From NCBI RefSeq assembly GCF_019399895.1, contig NC_091875.1, forward strand, positions 4,340,001-4,404,000: a DNA stretch of 64,000 nt, in the 5' to 3' direction. Under the pieces are notes generated by a model. The model did no database searches and was not told the DNA's origin. It saw nothing but the letters and a program-made list of their open reading frames with translations. Of the stretch, positions 1 to 11,593 are shown piece after piece (position 1 is the first letter of the stretch; the number at the start of each line of letters is the position of its first letter). The DNA comes from Cardiocondyla obscurior (lineage: Eukaryota; Arthropoda; Insecta; Hymenoptera; Formicidae). A program made the position numbers and the translations under genes.

Positions 1-886
1 TATACTTGAAACCAATCTCATAAATTATGACTGTAATTTATCTTTATTTTTGATAATTTTATTTATGTTTATTTGACAACTATTCATGCATAATGACATT
101 CATAGATCTGTCTGCTTGTTACTTCAGTCAGACTTTTTCATGAATAATGTATTTTTATTTAAAATCACAAAAATTCTAATTACAATCGGATTAAAGTTTA
201 CAGACAATTTTTCTACTCGATGGACAAATTATAAATATTCGTTACGCGATGCAAAAAAATACACAGGATTGCTAATTTTGTTGTAAAAAAATTGTTTACT
301 ATTACAACTGATTTTATTAGTTTTAACCTTTTATCTTGAAATGCAGTCGAATAAACATTTTAATGGCACGTGAGGTGTTTGGTATTCTTTGTAAAACGTA
401 CATTATGTGTTAGATATTTTTAGAAAATGTATAAGTATAAAACGCACATATGTATACGTTAACCATTCTGTGCTACCTGAGCGATAACTTATCATTCAGA
501 TATTGTTATCTAAAAGTGTGAAACACGCAGAATTATTTTTTTTGCTTTATATCACTGAAAATATATTTTAAATACGCAAATACAAACAAGAAAACCTGAA
601 ATTGCAATAGTTTGGTATACATTTCATTTCGATTATATTATTACACAACTACATATTGCGAAATATACATATAATTTATATAAAAATATCCGATCTCGTA
701 ATATTTAATTTATTATTATTTTAAAGTTATTTTAGAACTTATTTATATCTAAATAATGTTTTAAAACTATTTTTTAATTTGATCGATAAGCATATAACTG
801 AGGACAAAATTGAATTGCCGTTATCATTTGAATAATTAATTTTAAGTATACAATTTCTTGCTTGGTGAATTGTAAATATGCTTCGT
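1..886. other. AT-rich 3' flank of the P450 gene
   Basis: No coding signal is visible on either strand. The sequence is AT-rich with short A/T runs. On the minus strand it is the downstream flank of the P450 and should hold its 3' UTR; the nearest canonical AATAAA on that strand is at 709-714. The 66-codon open stretch at 86-286 on the plus strand has no recognisable domain and looks like chance. Confidence 0.5.
709..714 (-). terminator. candidate polyadenylation signal of the P450
   Basis: The plus strand reads TTTATT, which is AATAAA on the minus strand, about 173 bp downstream of the P450 stop codon. That is a plausible 3' UTR length. In such AT-rich DNA the hexamer is common by chance, so the assignment is tentative. 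Confidence 0.3.
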
Positions 887-2443
887 TCAATGTTCCGCGA
901 CTCCATGTCCATTTGATAAAGATTGTGTAACGGGAGTCTTCGATTTTCTCGTCCGTATTTTTAACCAAAAGCCGTTTTCCGGCACCGGGCTGAGCGTTTT
1001 TGAACTAAATACTATAGGCGTTTGAGTTTTAACATCGGGTTCGAGATCGCAATGCCAAAGCAAATAAAATATCATAATTTTTGTTTCCATTAAGGCGAAT
1101 CTATTGCCTATGCATATTCTAGGCCCTACGCCAAATGGCATGTAGAGCGACATGTCCACTTCACCTTTCAGAAATCTTTCTGGATCGAATTTATCTGGAT
1201 TCGGATAGTACTTTGGATCGCGATGTATAGAAAAGACTGGGATCATTATGGTATCGCCAGGCTTTAACGTAATCGATTCGCCGTTTGGAGTCGGCGGTGG
1301 TAGTTTGGTTTCTTTAACGCATACTCTGTCGAGAAAAGTAGCTGGTGCACATAATCTGAGAACTTCGTTTACCACGGCATCTAAATACTTCATGCGGTTG
1401 ATGGCTTCATAGGTAGGTTTACCATTGGTTTCTTTGAGAACGTTATCAATCTCCTCTCTCAATTTACATTGAACATCGGGATGGACGCCGACCTCATGCG
1501 CCACAAAAGACATAGCTGTTGAAACAGTGTCGAATCCGCCGAGAAAGAATACGAACGCTTGGGCGGTCATATCATTAATATCGAATGCAGACTTTTGATT
1601 TTTATTACGCGTCTCCATCATCAACTGAATCATGTCTGGACGAACGATTCCTTGTTTATCTCTTATTTCTACCGTGTTGGAAACGACGGCTTTAAAAAAT
1701 CTCTCTACTTCCGGGCCGAACATTCTGAGTTTCAAGAATTTTGCAACCGACGGGAAGTTTCTATGCAGAGCGAATTTAAAAGACAGCCAAGCGTCGAAAG
1801 TTAGCGCTTTCCGGCCAAGTAGGAAAAACTCGTTATTCGGATGTTCGAAGGAATTCACGCTGATTCCGAAAGCACACGTAGCCACCGTGTCGTTGGAATA
1901 TTTACTCAGTAATTCTTTCATGTCGTATGTCTTGCTGATATCGCCGGAATCCTTTACTATAAAACTGATAAAGTTCTCGGCGCACTGTGTCATAAGCTCG
2001 AACATCGCTTTCATTTTGCTGGACGTGAAGCTAGGGCTAAGAAGCTTTCGTATCTCGCGCCAGTAGTCTCCTTTTAAGCCGAACAGATTTTTAGCGGCTA
2101 TCGGGTCGAGGTCTTCGTTTACAAAATTATTATGATCGCAGAAATTGTCAAAATGCTTGATAGTGACCATGGAAATTAGCTCTGGATCACGGAGCACGAT
2201 ATTGGGCGTTAGAAAATCGTACAGGCCGAAGTATTTTGTGTCCGAAAAGTGGTTGTACAATTTTTGTAATTGGTTTTGATGGGATCTACGTTGGAAAAAG
2301 TATGGTGCCATGTTGCCCAATATTGGAATTGGTCGCAAATGCGGGATCTTCCGTTTCTCGAAGTACGACATTTTACTTAAAACGAAATAATATAAACAGA
2401 CAGTCGCCGCTGCAATAGTCAAAAGCAAAGTAGTAGGCTCCAT
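887..2443 (-). CDS. cytochrome P450, CYP3 clan, CYP9-like
   Basis: A haem-thiolate mono-oxygenase of 518 residues, the normal size for microsomal P450s. It should be anchored in the ER by the hydrophobic N-terminus (MEPTTLLLTIAAATVCLYYF) and take electrons from P450 reductase. Visible hallmarks: helix C WREIR at 128-132, helix I GGFDT at 302-306 (oxygen activation), ExxR (EVLR) at 360-363, PERF at 421-424, and the haem loop FGVGPRICIG at 437-446 with the axial Cys444. The overall pattern, including a LYDFLTP-type N-terminal region, matches insect CYP9s, a clade known for detoxifying plant compounds and insecticides; the substrate cannot be read from sequence. The open frame extends 47 codons upstream, but I chose the ATG at 2443 because the membrane anchor starts there and the upstream residues look like leader. 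The CDS has no intron and no frameshift. Confidence 0.93.
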   Translation of the reverse strand: MEPTTLLLTIAAATVCLYYFVLSKMSYFEKRKIPHLRPIPILGNMAPYFFQRRSHQNQLQKLYNHFSDTKYFGLYDFLTPNIVLRDPELISMVTIKHFDNFCDHNNFVNEDLDPIAAKNLFGLKGDYWREIRKLLSPSFTSSKMKAMFELMTQCAENFISFIVKDSGDISKTYDMKELLSKYSNDTVATCAFGISVNSFEHPNNEFFLLGRKALTFDAWLSFKFALHRNFPSVAKFLKLRMFGPEVERFFKAVVSNTVEIRDKQGIVRPDMIQLMMETRNKNQKSAFDINDMTAQAFVFFLGGFDTVSTAMSFVAHEVGVHPDVQCKLREEIDNVLKETNGKPTYEAINRMKYLDAVVNEVLRLCAPATFLDRVCVKETKLPPPTPNGESITLKPGDTIMIPVFSIHRDPKYYPNPDKFDPERFLKGEVDMSLYMPFGVGPRICIGNRFALMETKIMIFYLLWHCDLEPDVKTQTPIVFSSKTLSPVPENGFWLKIRTRKSKTPVTQSLSNGHGVAEH

Positions 2444-5400
2444 CGTGAGTGCAGTCTCTCGATTAGTTACGTGCGAAGAAAACGTTCTTGATTGCGTTCT
2501 TAAATGTCGCTGGGTTTTCGGACAAATAAAACGATTTTCCGCACTTAATCGTAAAAATATTGCCGATAACTGGAGAAAAATCACTAATTACATCGTTGTA
2601 CTAGCTTGTTATAATTGTCGAGAGAGTTTCGGTTTAATTGGAAACGTTATCTCGATAGATTTAGCGACAAGATGCACGCACCATGAAAGTGATTTTACGA
2701 CTGATTGCTGCGCGTATGACACGGCGTAATAAATCCGCGAATATATACGTCAGCTCCTTCAATTATCTACTTGAGATGATGGTGCACTTTTACATAAATA
2801 TCTTCTTATCAATGTGTGAGATTTTTCTAAATACAGAGGACTAAAGGTCAATTGATGTTACTTTTCTTTATCAAAGTATAAACCATTTCTCATTTCTTAC
2901 GTGATATTACTTGATTCGTTAAATTAATAATATAAATTGCTTACACATTTTACGTTTCACTTTTCGAGATCTTCTTTATGTTATATTTTTTTTTAACTAT
3001 CATTTTTTTACTATTATTTTAGTAGAAAGAAGATAAATTATTCTAAAATAATATTTATTGTAATTGCATTAATAATTTAATAAGTCGATTTTGAATTAAG
3101 CGTATGAATTTTAAATACAAAAAATTTTTTTAATAAAATCTATAAGACTTTGATGTGCTTTTGACTTATAAATGTCCTTCTTGAATTATCTCTTATTGAC
3201 GCGTAAAACTTGTTTTCATTAAGTCAGTTACGAGAGTTAAGTGAGATGAAGGTTAACGGATGATGGATTGATTATACAGATTGTACAGTGTCCCAGACCA
3301 GTGTATATTGATATGCAAGACATCCAATTCAAATTGTGTAGAATGGAATAAAGTATTATTTTTATCTCTTACGTAAAAGTTATAAAAAGTGTAGAATACA
3401 TTTCTAAAGAATCTTTTAAAAGCATTAAAGAATTTTGTTTTTAACATATTATGTAACATATGCTGTCTTTGAATATGTTTATGTAATTATATGTTTCGAT
3501 CGATAAAAAAAATGTTAACAAAAATTGAAAGACTTATTCAATCAATATTAATAGTAATACTTTGATTGCTGTTCAGCACGAAATTTTCATGGAATATTGT
3601 AGCATCGAAATAAAATTCTAATGAAATTCTAATAAAATTGATACGTTTCTTTCCGAGAAATGTTCGAAGTATCTGCAAAGTTCAATAAAAATTTAACTTT
3701 TGCGCCGGTATAAAATTTATATTTCAAGTTACGAAGAAGTTCAAATTTTTATAATATGTTGTTCAAGTTTTCAGGAATATCCAATAATTTTTATAAATTT
3801 ATCAAAGTGGTCAGTAGTTAGTTCACAATTAAGGACACAGCATTCCATCAATAGAATGTGATAATAATGAAAATGGTGATTTGAGAAATAGACAGGCACT
3901 TGTATGATATGTTACTATGATTGGCACCCCGAGGATTTTCCCCTAAATAATCCGGTTAATATTTTATACGAATGCGGGGTATCAATAAGTTGTTAGATTC
4001 GCTTGTAGTAAGTGGATGAATGAGTCATTCTCTTTACGTAGTAATTGTGTCAGATATATGTATATGTATACATTTTTTTATAATTTTATTTGTTTTATGG
4101 AAAGTAATTCATTTAAATAATTTGTTACTTAAAAAAGCGACACGCTTAGCGACATAAGTATGCAAAAGTAATACATTTATAAATAGCCTTATTCAAAAAC
4201 TGTTAACAATAGCTTCATTATCGTTTTATTAAAAAAAAAAAAAAAAGAAAATTAAATAAAAATTATTAGCAGTTTGTTATAAGATAAATGTATACACATG
4301 TAAAGAATAAACACAAAGTCTTCTGTATTATGCAAAACTTACGCGAGAATGCGGCATTTTTAAAAAGAATGTTTTAAAAAAAAAGCACTGAATGAGTTTT
4401 ATGCAAAATTTTTACATGCATATGGTTTAGTCGCTCTAAAACGCGAGCGTACAATGCTGGTCTTTGTGTATTGCTCGTTCACGTTTATCTCAGTTAGTGT
4501 TCTCTCTGTGTTATAAAGCTTGCGTTTGTACGTAATTCAAAGCATTGTATCTGCTTGCATAACTATTGCATTTTATATAAATTACTTATTGGAGTTTTTA
4601 TGCAAAATAACACGCGAACGAGATTGTGCGCAAAATTTTTATGTTTCACCTAGTGCAACAAATTGAATTTAATTAATTTCAATTTAGATAATTTTCAACT
4701 TTTATAACGTTGTTAGATTAAATAAGCTGAGATCGGAAATTATATACATATGTAGAGTTTCACTATTAGTATATGCACATTCTCTTAATAAAACGTTAAC
4801 TAATAATATAACATTCACAATATTTTTACGTAAACATATTTTCACTGAAAGTATTTTATTATAAAGATAAAACAGGTTATATCGTTTAATAACTTGTGAA
4901 CGTTATCTATAAATAAAATATTGTACATTAAAGGAAGATAACAGCTAAGTATATTTATCGTGTATTATATGCCACGTATAATTCACAATTGATGAATCCA
5001 AAGACAATGTATAAAAAAGACATTACTCAATGTTATTCAAATATTATAATTAATACATCTACATATGTATACGTACCTACGTAAATTTATATTCGCACGT
5101 TACAAACTCGTTTTCAAACGTTTTAAGTAATTTCACGATTCTCCGTAAATTAAAAAATCTATAATGCAAATTATATACCTTTAGATATTTTACCTTATAA
5201 AATCATGTAAAAATATAAATTAATTAATTCAAATTAAGTAACAAAATTTAGTTAATAAAATGAAATAATATTTTAACGCTATAATAAAATTGCGCTTTGC
5301 AATATACGACGAGGGTTCGTCTGCACAATATATTTATTTATCGTATTGATAATTCAATAAATAAAATGGAATATTTCCTGAATTTGTCAGTTTGTCACGC

Positions 5401-5520
5401 TTAAAGCGCGTATTACGGGAGTTTCTCGCAGTCCCGTTGGAAACTGCTAACTACAAATCTGCCACGTCTCAAAGTAATATCCTCGAATACAACCAGCATT
5501 CACACGTGTGAACAGATCAA
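2444..5520. other. spacer between the P450 and the GPCR exons
   Basis: About 3 kb of AT-rich sequence without a supported exon. I looked here for TM1-TM5 of the GPCR on the plus strand and found no open frame with helix-like hydrophobic runs. The first 260 bp are the P450 5' leader and promoter. The segment around 4430-4560 is less AT-rich but has only a 20-codon hydrophobic ORF, which I do not call a gene. Confidence 0.45.
2700..2748 (-). promoter_or_regulatory. candidate P450 core promoter
   Basis: Minus strand: a TATATAT element at about 2741-2747, followed about 45 bp downstream by TCAGT (2700-2704), the arthropod initiator consensus. The spacing is longer than the usual 30 or so, so either the start site lies upstream of that initiator or the pairing is chance. 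The predicted leader would be about 260 nt without an intron. Confidence 0.3.
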
Positions 5521-7021
5521 TTGCAAAGTGAATACAGCGAGAGAGAGAACCGGCGGGTTTTACAGATATATGTCAAAGGCGTGCAGATTATCAAAGGCAA
5601 AGACAGTACTTTACAAAACCATTTTCAGAGTGCCAATAGCAGCAATAACGGCGGCGGCGGAAATATGAATCTGGTTTCGCTCGTCGGTGCGAACGGAACG
5701 CGTAGACCACCCTCTCAACAATCGTCGTTTCACTCGTCCAAGAACCATTCCCGGCATCAATCTGCATCTGCTCCGCCGTCGACACCGCGGAACGTCTGTC
5801 AGATGACCGAAATAGAAGCCCCGTGCATACGTAAGTTAATCTATTGCGACGTGAAATTCGAGCCTCTTAGAAATCTCTCGCGTAGCACAACCCCGAGGTA
5901 AGAATCGAGCGCTCCGCGCGACATAGAATGTTTGTTGCCGATATTTCTTCTGCGGAATTCAAAATAGTTCCCTCACAAAGTGACTTTCTCTCGGCATGAA
6001 TATCCGTCTTTTATACTCGCAGCGCGATAATAAAGATTATTTTAATATTATAAAAATCGTAAACTGATTTAATACAAGTTTCAAATGTTTCAATAATGAA
6101 AACTGGTAAGAGATATCTCTCGGTAATGCTCTCAAATATTCTATTTAGTGAAGTTATAAAGGGTTTTCTTTCCATTTCCATAAAGCTAAAATAAGCTTCT
6201 TAGTTTTGTGCTCGTGTTAGATGCAAAAAGCTATACAGAACCTGTTTTTCTCTTCGCAGACGTGAGGTCATCTTGTCGGAATCTCGGATCGACTAGATTC
6301 AATCAAGAAAGCATTACTAAAATGCTCGTGCTTATTAGCACAGTCTTCATATTACTTAATCTACCGAGGTGAGAAGCGTAACGTAATTTGTTATTTTCTT
6401 TCTAATTAATTTTTATAATGAAACGAGCTGAAATTTTTTTTTCTCGACTTCCGATAAATAAAGAACAAATAAGTTTTGCATTACACCCATACGCACAATT
6501 AATTTATAACAAGACAGTAAGAGTCTGTTTTTTTTTCTTTTTTTTTTCTGTTCAAAGAAATAAATTTGTAAAATTGATGTAAATTGTAGTTTGATAACAT
6601 TATCATATAGTTAAAATAAAATAATCAATATTTTTCAGCAAAATCGAATTTTGTGGGGAAATTACATTATAAGTCGAGTTCTTGTTTTCCAGTTACGTGA
6701 TTCGCCTATGTGTGTTCTTCTTTGCCTTGGCAAAGAAGAATACACCTGAGACACTATGGTGTCTTCAGCAGTTCTTCATGCTGCTCTATTATACAAACTT
6801 CAGCATCAATTTTCTGCTGTACGCAATGTGCGGCATCACGTTCCGACGATGTTTGGAACAGATACTGCGGCGGATTTTAAAGAGCATGACCCGATATCAT
6901 TGCAGTCCACAAAGGTACGTATGTGTGTGATAAATTTACATTTTATTCTTATTAAAAAAAAATTCAACGGTTATATTAACTTGTTGGTTGACAACCAATT
7001 AGGGAATCGGTAAGCCCGTGA
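5521..7021 (+). CDS. class A peptide GPCR, C-terminal exons only
   Basis: Spliced exons: about 5521-5830 (left border uncertain), 6260-6368, 6693-6914, 7003-7021. All junctions are GT-AG and in phase; the donor at 5831 is GTAAGT. The product reads a long Ser/Gly/Asn-rich third intracellular loop (NSSNNGGGG, then SRHQSASAPPSTPR), TM6 (KMLVLISTVFILLNLPSYV), extracellular loop 3, TM7 (LLYYTNFSINFLLYAMCG), an amphipathic helix 8 (TFRRCLEQILRRIL) and a short tail ending SPQRESVSP. TM7 has NFLLY where most class A receptors have NPxxY, as in some insect FMRFamide-type receptors; I cannot name the ligand. The first exon shows a clear frame only from 5512 on, where an in-frame stop ends it upstream, so it is an internal exon rather than a start. 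TM1-5 are missing from the window. Confidence 0.72.
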
Positions 7022-10000
7022 AACATCAGCACTCTTTGGTGGATGATCTCTCCCGATATGTATTTGGTCTCAACTGGCGCTTTAGTTTAAATGCGGGGCT
7101 TTTGTGAACGTAAATCCAAGGATAAATCTAGGATGATCTCATATGCCCGAATCGCTTTGAAAAAGTGCCCATTTCACCAAACGCAAGCGCGCAACTGTGA
7201 GTTTAAGTTCGATGTCAACGACAGATTTGATAAATGCTTTGTCAGAAAATAAGAAAATGTTGCTGTGAAACTTGGAACAATATATTGATAAGTTGACGTA
7301 GAGAATTCACAGATTCTGCATGTAGCTGTATAATAATGTAGATTCGCAAGTGTTATATGTGAATAATAGATTCAGCGGTTACGTATGTCAAAATCCATTT
7401 CTATTAATTCTTATATGTATAAGATTAGAGATATAAAAAGATAAGTAAGAAATTACTTTAAAATATTTGCGAATAATTTAAAATTTTTTATTTTAATTGG
7501 AGTTTAAAGATTTATTTTAAAAACGTATTGCGATATATATAAAAATAAATTAATTTAGTTTTTATTCTTAAATTTTTGAATAAAAACTAACTACTTGAAA
7601 AATTAAAAAAAGGAAAAGAGAGAAAGAGAAAGAGAGAGAATGCTTGCAATATTTATATATGTAAATTCGTCAAATCACTTTTACGTGGATTATTAATGTA
7701 AATTATTAATGTAAGAAAATTATCACTGGTAATCAACGGAAGTGGTAATTATTTTCAAATTATGCAATCTAATTTAAAGGATACCGTAGAATTAATTATT
7801 TAACTTTCTTCTCTCTTCTTTCACTTACGTACTTTATTTGCAAAAGTAAAGAAATATTATAACGTAATTAATTATGCCAATTTTCATTCGGATGAAAGTA
7901 AATGAAACCCTTGCTGTATAAGTGTAGATGTAAGTGTATCGTAATACAAAATAATAAAATTATTTTATCTAGTAAAAAAAAGTGTTGAAAATTCTACTAT
8001 TACAAGTTTTGAAGTGTTAAAATTGTTCAATGAACTAAATCCGTTTTATTAAAATTTTCAAATTATATCAAAGCTAATAAAAAAAAGAAAAGAAAAAAAA
8101 AATTAAAAAAAAAAAGGAAAAAAGAAAAAAACAGAAGATAATTACATTTCTGAAATTTTTTAATTTAATTTTATTCTAAATAATAATTTAAGACATTTCA
8201 AATAAAAGTAATATTTCATGTTGTTTAATAAGGGTATCACTCTCATTAAAAAGTTAAATATTATTTTAGATAGATTATAAAATATAAAAAGTTTAAAAAA
8301 TGTGTAGTACTTGATAACATAACAAGTTGAACTCTAACTCTAACAAGTTGAAAAAGATTTTGATACTTTTTCAAGTATTTTATAAAAAGCAATTTGATGA
8401 TAAATATTAATGCGCTAAATTAAATTAATTTACTATAAGTTATCAAAGGTTGATAAAAAGAAATTATCCAAAAATGCTGCCAGGAATATTGATATCTTTT
8501 GTCAAGGGTAAAATTTAGCACAAATTGTACGTTTGTTATTACAACTCGTAACGTGTAACTCAAAGCTAAAAGAAATCGAGTTAGCACGTTCCTACAATCT
8601 CATAGACTTTATTTTTCGCGCAATTAGGACTGAGATCGATTAACTGACAAACTCGTCTAGGGAAATCACTGGGAAAAAATTTTACGGTATTTCACCCCGT
8701 AATACATAGAAGAGCATATTCTTTCGGGACCACGCAATTCCATTTAAAATTTTGAGCAAACTAGTTTTTTCGTGAATTTTCTTTTACAGATTTGTACGAC
8801 AGTACTAACGGAGTATCATTAATCCTGCAATTTTGAAACTGCACGTAGTTAAATGTTTTTTTTTTTAATTTGTTTAATCGTGTACTTATCAGTAATATGG
8901 ATATTAATAATAACCAATTTTTAAGCGTTTTTTAAATAAATTTCTTATGAAATTTATACGATAATCGTTTATATGTATAACGTAGTTTTATCACTTAAAT
9001 TTTTACAAGTCTAAAGAGAAACTTAAAAACAAAGAGAATATTATCCACGTGCATTTATGCAAAAACAAGAGGATCGTATTAAACCAAAATATTAAGCTAA
9101 TAATTTTTAAACAGGTGAATACTAATAAGAAATATTGTGTAACTATTTTTTTTTTTTTTAAATTAATTAATAAATATTAAAATTTTATTTTTTATTAATG
9201 CATTTTTAATTGCTATTAAATTGTCGCTGAGCGAAGGATTTATTATTGAAACTTTTGTAGTTACAATGCATTTCAATAGTGGTGTCGGTACACGTGTCCG
9301 GTATATCTTTTATATGTTCTTTTTGCCAACATAAATCCATACACGTGTCGTTCCTTGAAAAATGTAACAGAATATGGCATGGATAATGTACAGACTTCTT
9401 TCACGTTATTTATAGACCAAAATTGTTTGAATGCAGTTAGAAAATATATCGTACGATTTAATTTTGTGAGTTGTTCATTTTTCTTAAAAATCTTCTGTTT
9501 ACGTTAAACGTTTTACGACTTTTTATGCGTAACATACATAAATTATACATAATGTTTGCTATCTTTTGCCTTTTGAAAAAGATTTTTAATTTAATTTAAT
9601 AATTTACAATACATGTTGCGTAATGTTGTTATGTTAGAGTGCCACAAAGATATATTTAAAAAAAAAGAAAATTCTAAAAGTTGAAGCAAATTGATTCTAC
9701 GCTGCGACATATTACGTCATTGCTATCAAGAAAATTTTTCAGTCATAAATATTATATCGGAGACAGACGTACGCGCCAGAGTAATGTACGAGTAAATTAA
9801 TATTCTACGTACGGTTATATGTGCGATTATATATCGAATTATTCATAATCAGATATGTAATGTGTAAATATTAAAAAAAGAAAAAAAAAAAGAGAAAACA
9901 TATATTCTACAAATTACTCTATCTTTTTTATAAAAATATATTATCTACGTTCCTGTTTGGCACTTATAGAACTTGTACGCGTTTTAAAGATGAAAATAAA

Positions 10001-10799
10001 ATATAAGATGATAAGATAATGTAATAAAAAATTAATGAAGTACAACAAACACATACATATATATACACACACGATGCATATGGTTAACGTGTTCTGCATT
10101 CCTGTATATAGCATTCTGTACATGTTTTAAAGAGTTAATATGTATTAATCATACATGTATATATGTATGTACCCGTATATGTGTATTTGTTGCATATAAC
10201 TTTAAAGGACTACTTATTATAATCACGTACTTGCTAAGCAGAATTTTATTAAAGCTTTTATTACTTGCGACTAAGCTGATGAATATAGTATTATAATCCT
10301 TTGAACGTATTATCATTACTTAAGTTCATCTAGAAATTAGAACACTGTAAATATTAATTATTTCTGTATAGCAATTTTAAAATGTGCTCTATATATATTT
10401 CATAGATATATGGCACGACTTATTTATTCAAATCCTACAAGACTAATTTTTTGTGATCCCAAAGTTAAATAATTATAGCAAACTTCACATAGTTATGTAT
10501 TAAATTTATGTATATTATAAATATTTTATATTATATTATTACGTTTCTGTATGTTAGTCTCTTAATTGCTTATTTATGTTGTATATATTTATACATTATG
10601 TAAATAAATTAATGCTGTTCTTCAAAAAGGCTTGAAGATGATAGTAATTATTATTAATGCTTCTTATTTTAGATATTTACGATTAATTTCGTCGTGTCTC
10701 TTTTACAAAGATAATATGTTATGCATTTACACATACGGGTGAATCATTAATAAAGTACCAAGCGGTCGGTAAAGCGTTTATACAACTGTTATCACTTAC
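7022..10799. other. AT-rich intergenic spacer
   Basis: Nearly 3.8 kb with no supported exon on either strand. It contains an AG-rich microsatellite (about 7613-7640), an A-rich tract with scattered G (about 8080-8130) and many short A/T runs. The first part should hold the GPCR 3' UTR. Confidence 0.5.
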
Positions 10800-11593
10800 C
10801 TTGTATGTATGAAGCACTCGGTCGGCAAAACGTCCAGGGTTGTCCCGTCGTGGCCTGATGTCCTATGGACCTCCGCTTCCTCTCAGAACGATATTCAGCA
10901 TTCTGGGTACTCAGGTTACTCAAGTCAAGTCACTTCACTTCACTCGCCTACGAATAAATCACATTAACTGCGTATGATAATTGTCCATCGTCCGCACAAG
11001 AAACTTTGCGAAAATAGCGGTTCAACTGTTTCGTCACCGGTCACCGCGCGATGATAAAGTCGAAATATCTTACTTCGCGTACTAATCTCTGTCTCTGGAA
11101 CTTTCGCTTTGGCTCGAGAATCGTACGTTCGCAGCGAGCGATACGTAATAATGATCTCGAACCACGGATACACGCACAGCGACGCGAACGATTCCCTTTT
11201 CGTGGTGTGCAAGTAACGACGAAACGCCGTTGCGATTAACCGACCGAAAATAAGCAGCACGTCGATTGATTTTGCTTGTCGGCTAACCTTACATGCCGAC
11301 TGCGTACTAGAAACTTCGTCGCGATACGAGAATCGAATATTCGCACCGAGCGATTCGTAATGACGAACTTTTCGACCGATGATTAGAACTGCGCACAGCA
11401 ACACGGGTGGTTCTTCGTCGTTTGCGACACCCAAAAAGCACGTTACAATCAACCGGCCGAAATCATGCTAAGTCTTTTACCTCACCGCCAAGATGTACAT
11501 GGGAGGCTTCGAATCACTTGGCGAATTGTATATTTGCACTCACGGAACCGTAATAATAAACTGTTTAAACAAAAATTAACGTTGAACGCAGAG
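10800..11593. promoter_or_regulatory. CpG-rich block with two outward-facing splice donors
   Basis: A CpG-rich island in AT-rich surroundings. Its left edge on the minus strand reads ATACAAG|GTAAGTG, a near-perfect donor, so a minus-strand exon may end at 10800. Its right edge on the plus strand reads CGCAGAG|GTAAGTG, so a plus-strand exon may end at 11593. No frame stays open from a start codon into either donor, so these would be non-coding first exons of divergent transcripts. The pattern fits a bidirectional promoter. A 162-codon minus-strand ORF (10964-11452) lies inside, but it has no recognisable domain and ends before the donor, so I do not call it a gene. Confidence 0.35.
11071..11469. 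repeat. diverged tandem duplication, two units of about 180-230 bp
   Basis: Unit 1 is about 11071-11255 and unit 2 about 11298-11469. They share ordered blocks: GCGTACTA, CGAGAATCG, a GCAsCGAGCGATwCGTAAT block, CGCACAGC, and an ending of AACCGACCGAAAAT in unit 1 against AACCGGCCGAAATC in unit 2. Identity is patchy with indels, so the duplication is old. The units lie inside the CpG-rich block. I found the repeat by eye; its limits are approximate. Confidence 0.55.

Noticed and set aside
2445..2729. Plus-strand 94-codon frame over the P450 leader
   Set aside because: It is antisense to the P450 5' leader, without splice context or domain.
5899..5901. GPCR exon ending at the donor near 5898
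   Set aside because: Joining there to 6260 gives a stop within 12 codons, while the GTAAGT donor at 5831 joins in phase into TM6.
10964..11452. 162-codon minus-strand open frame as a protein gene
   Set aside because: It lies in the duplicated CpG-rich block, has no recognisable domain and stops before the nearby splice donor; GC content alone can explain it.
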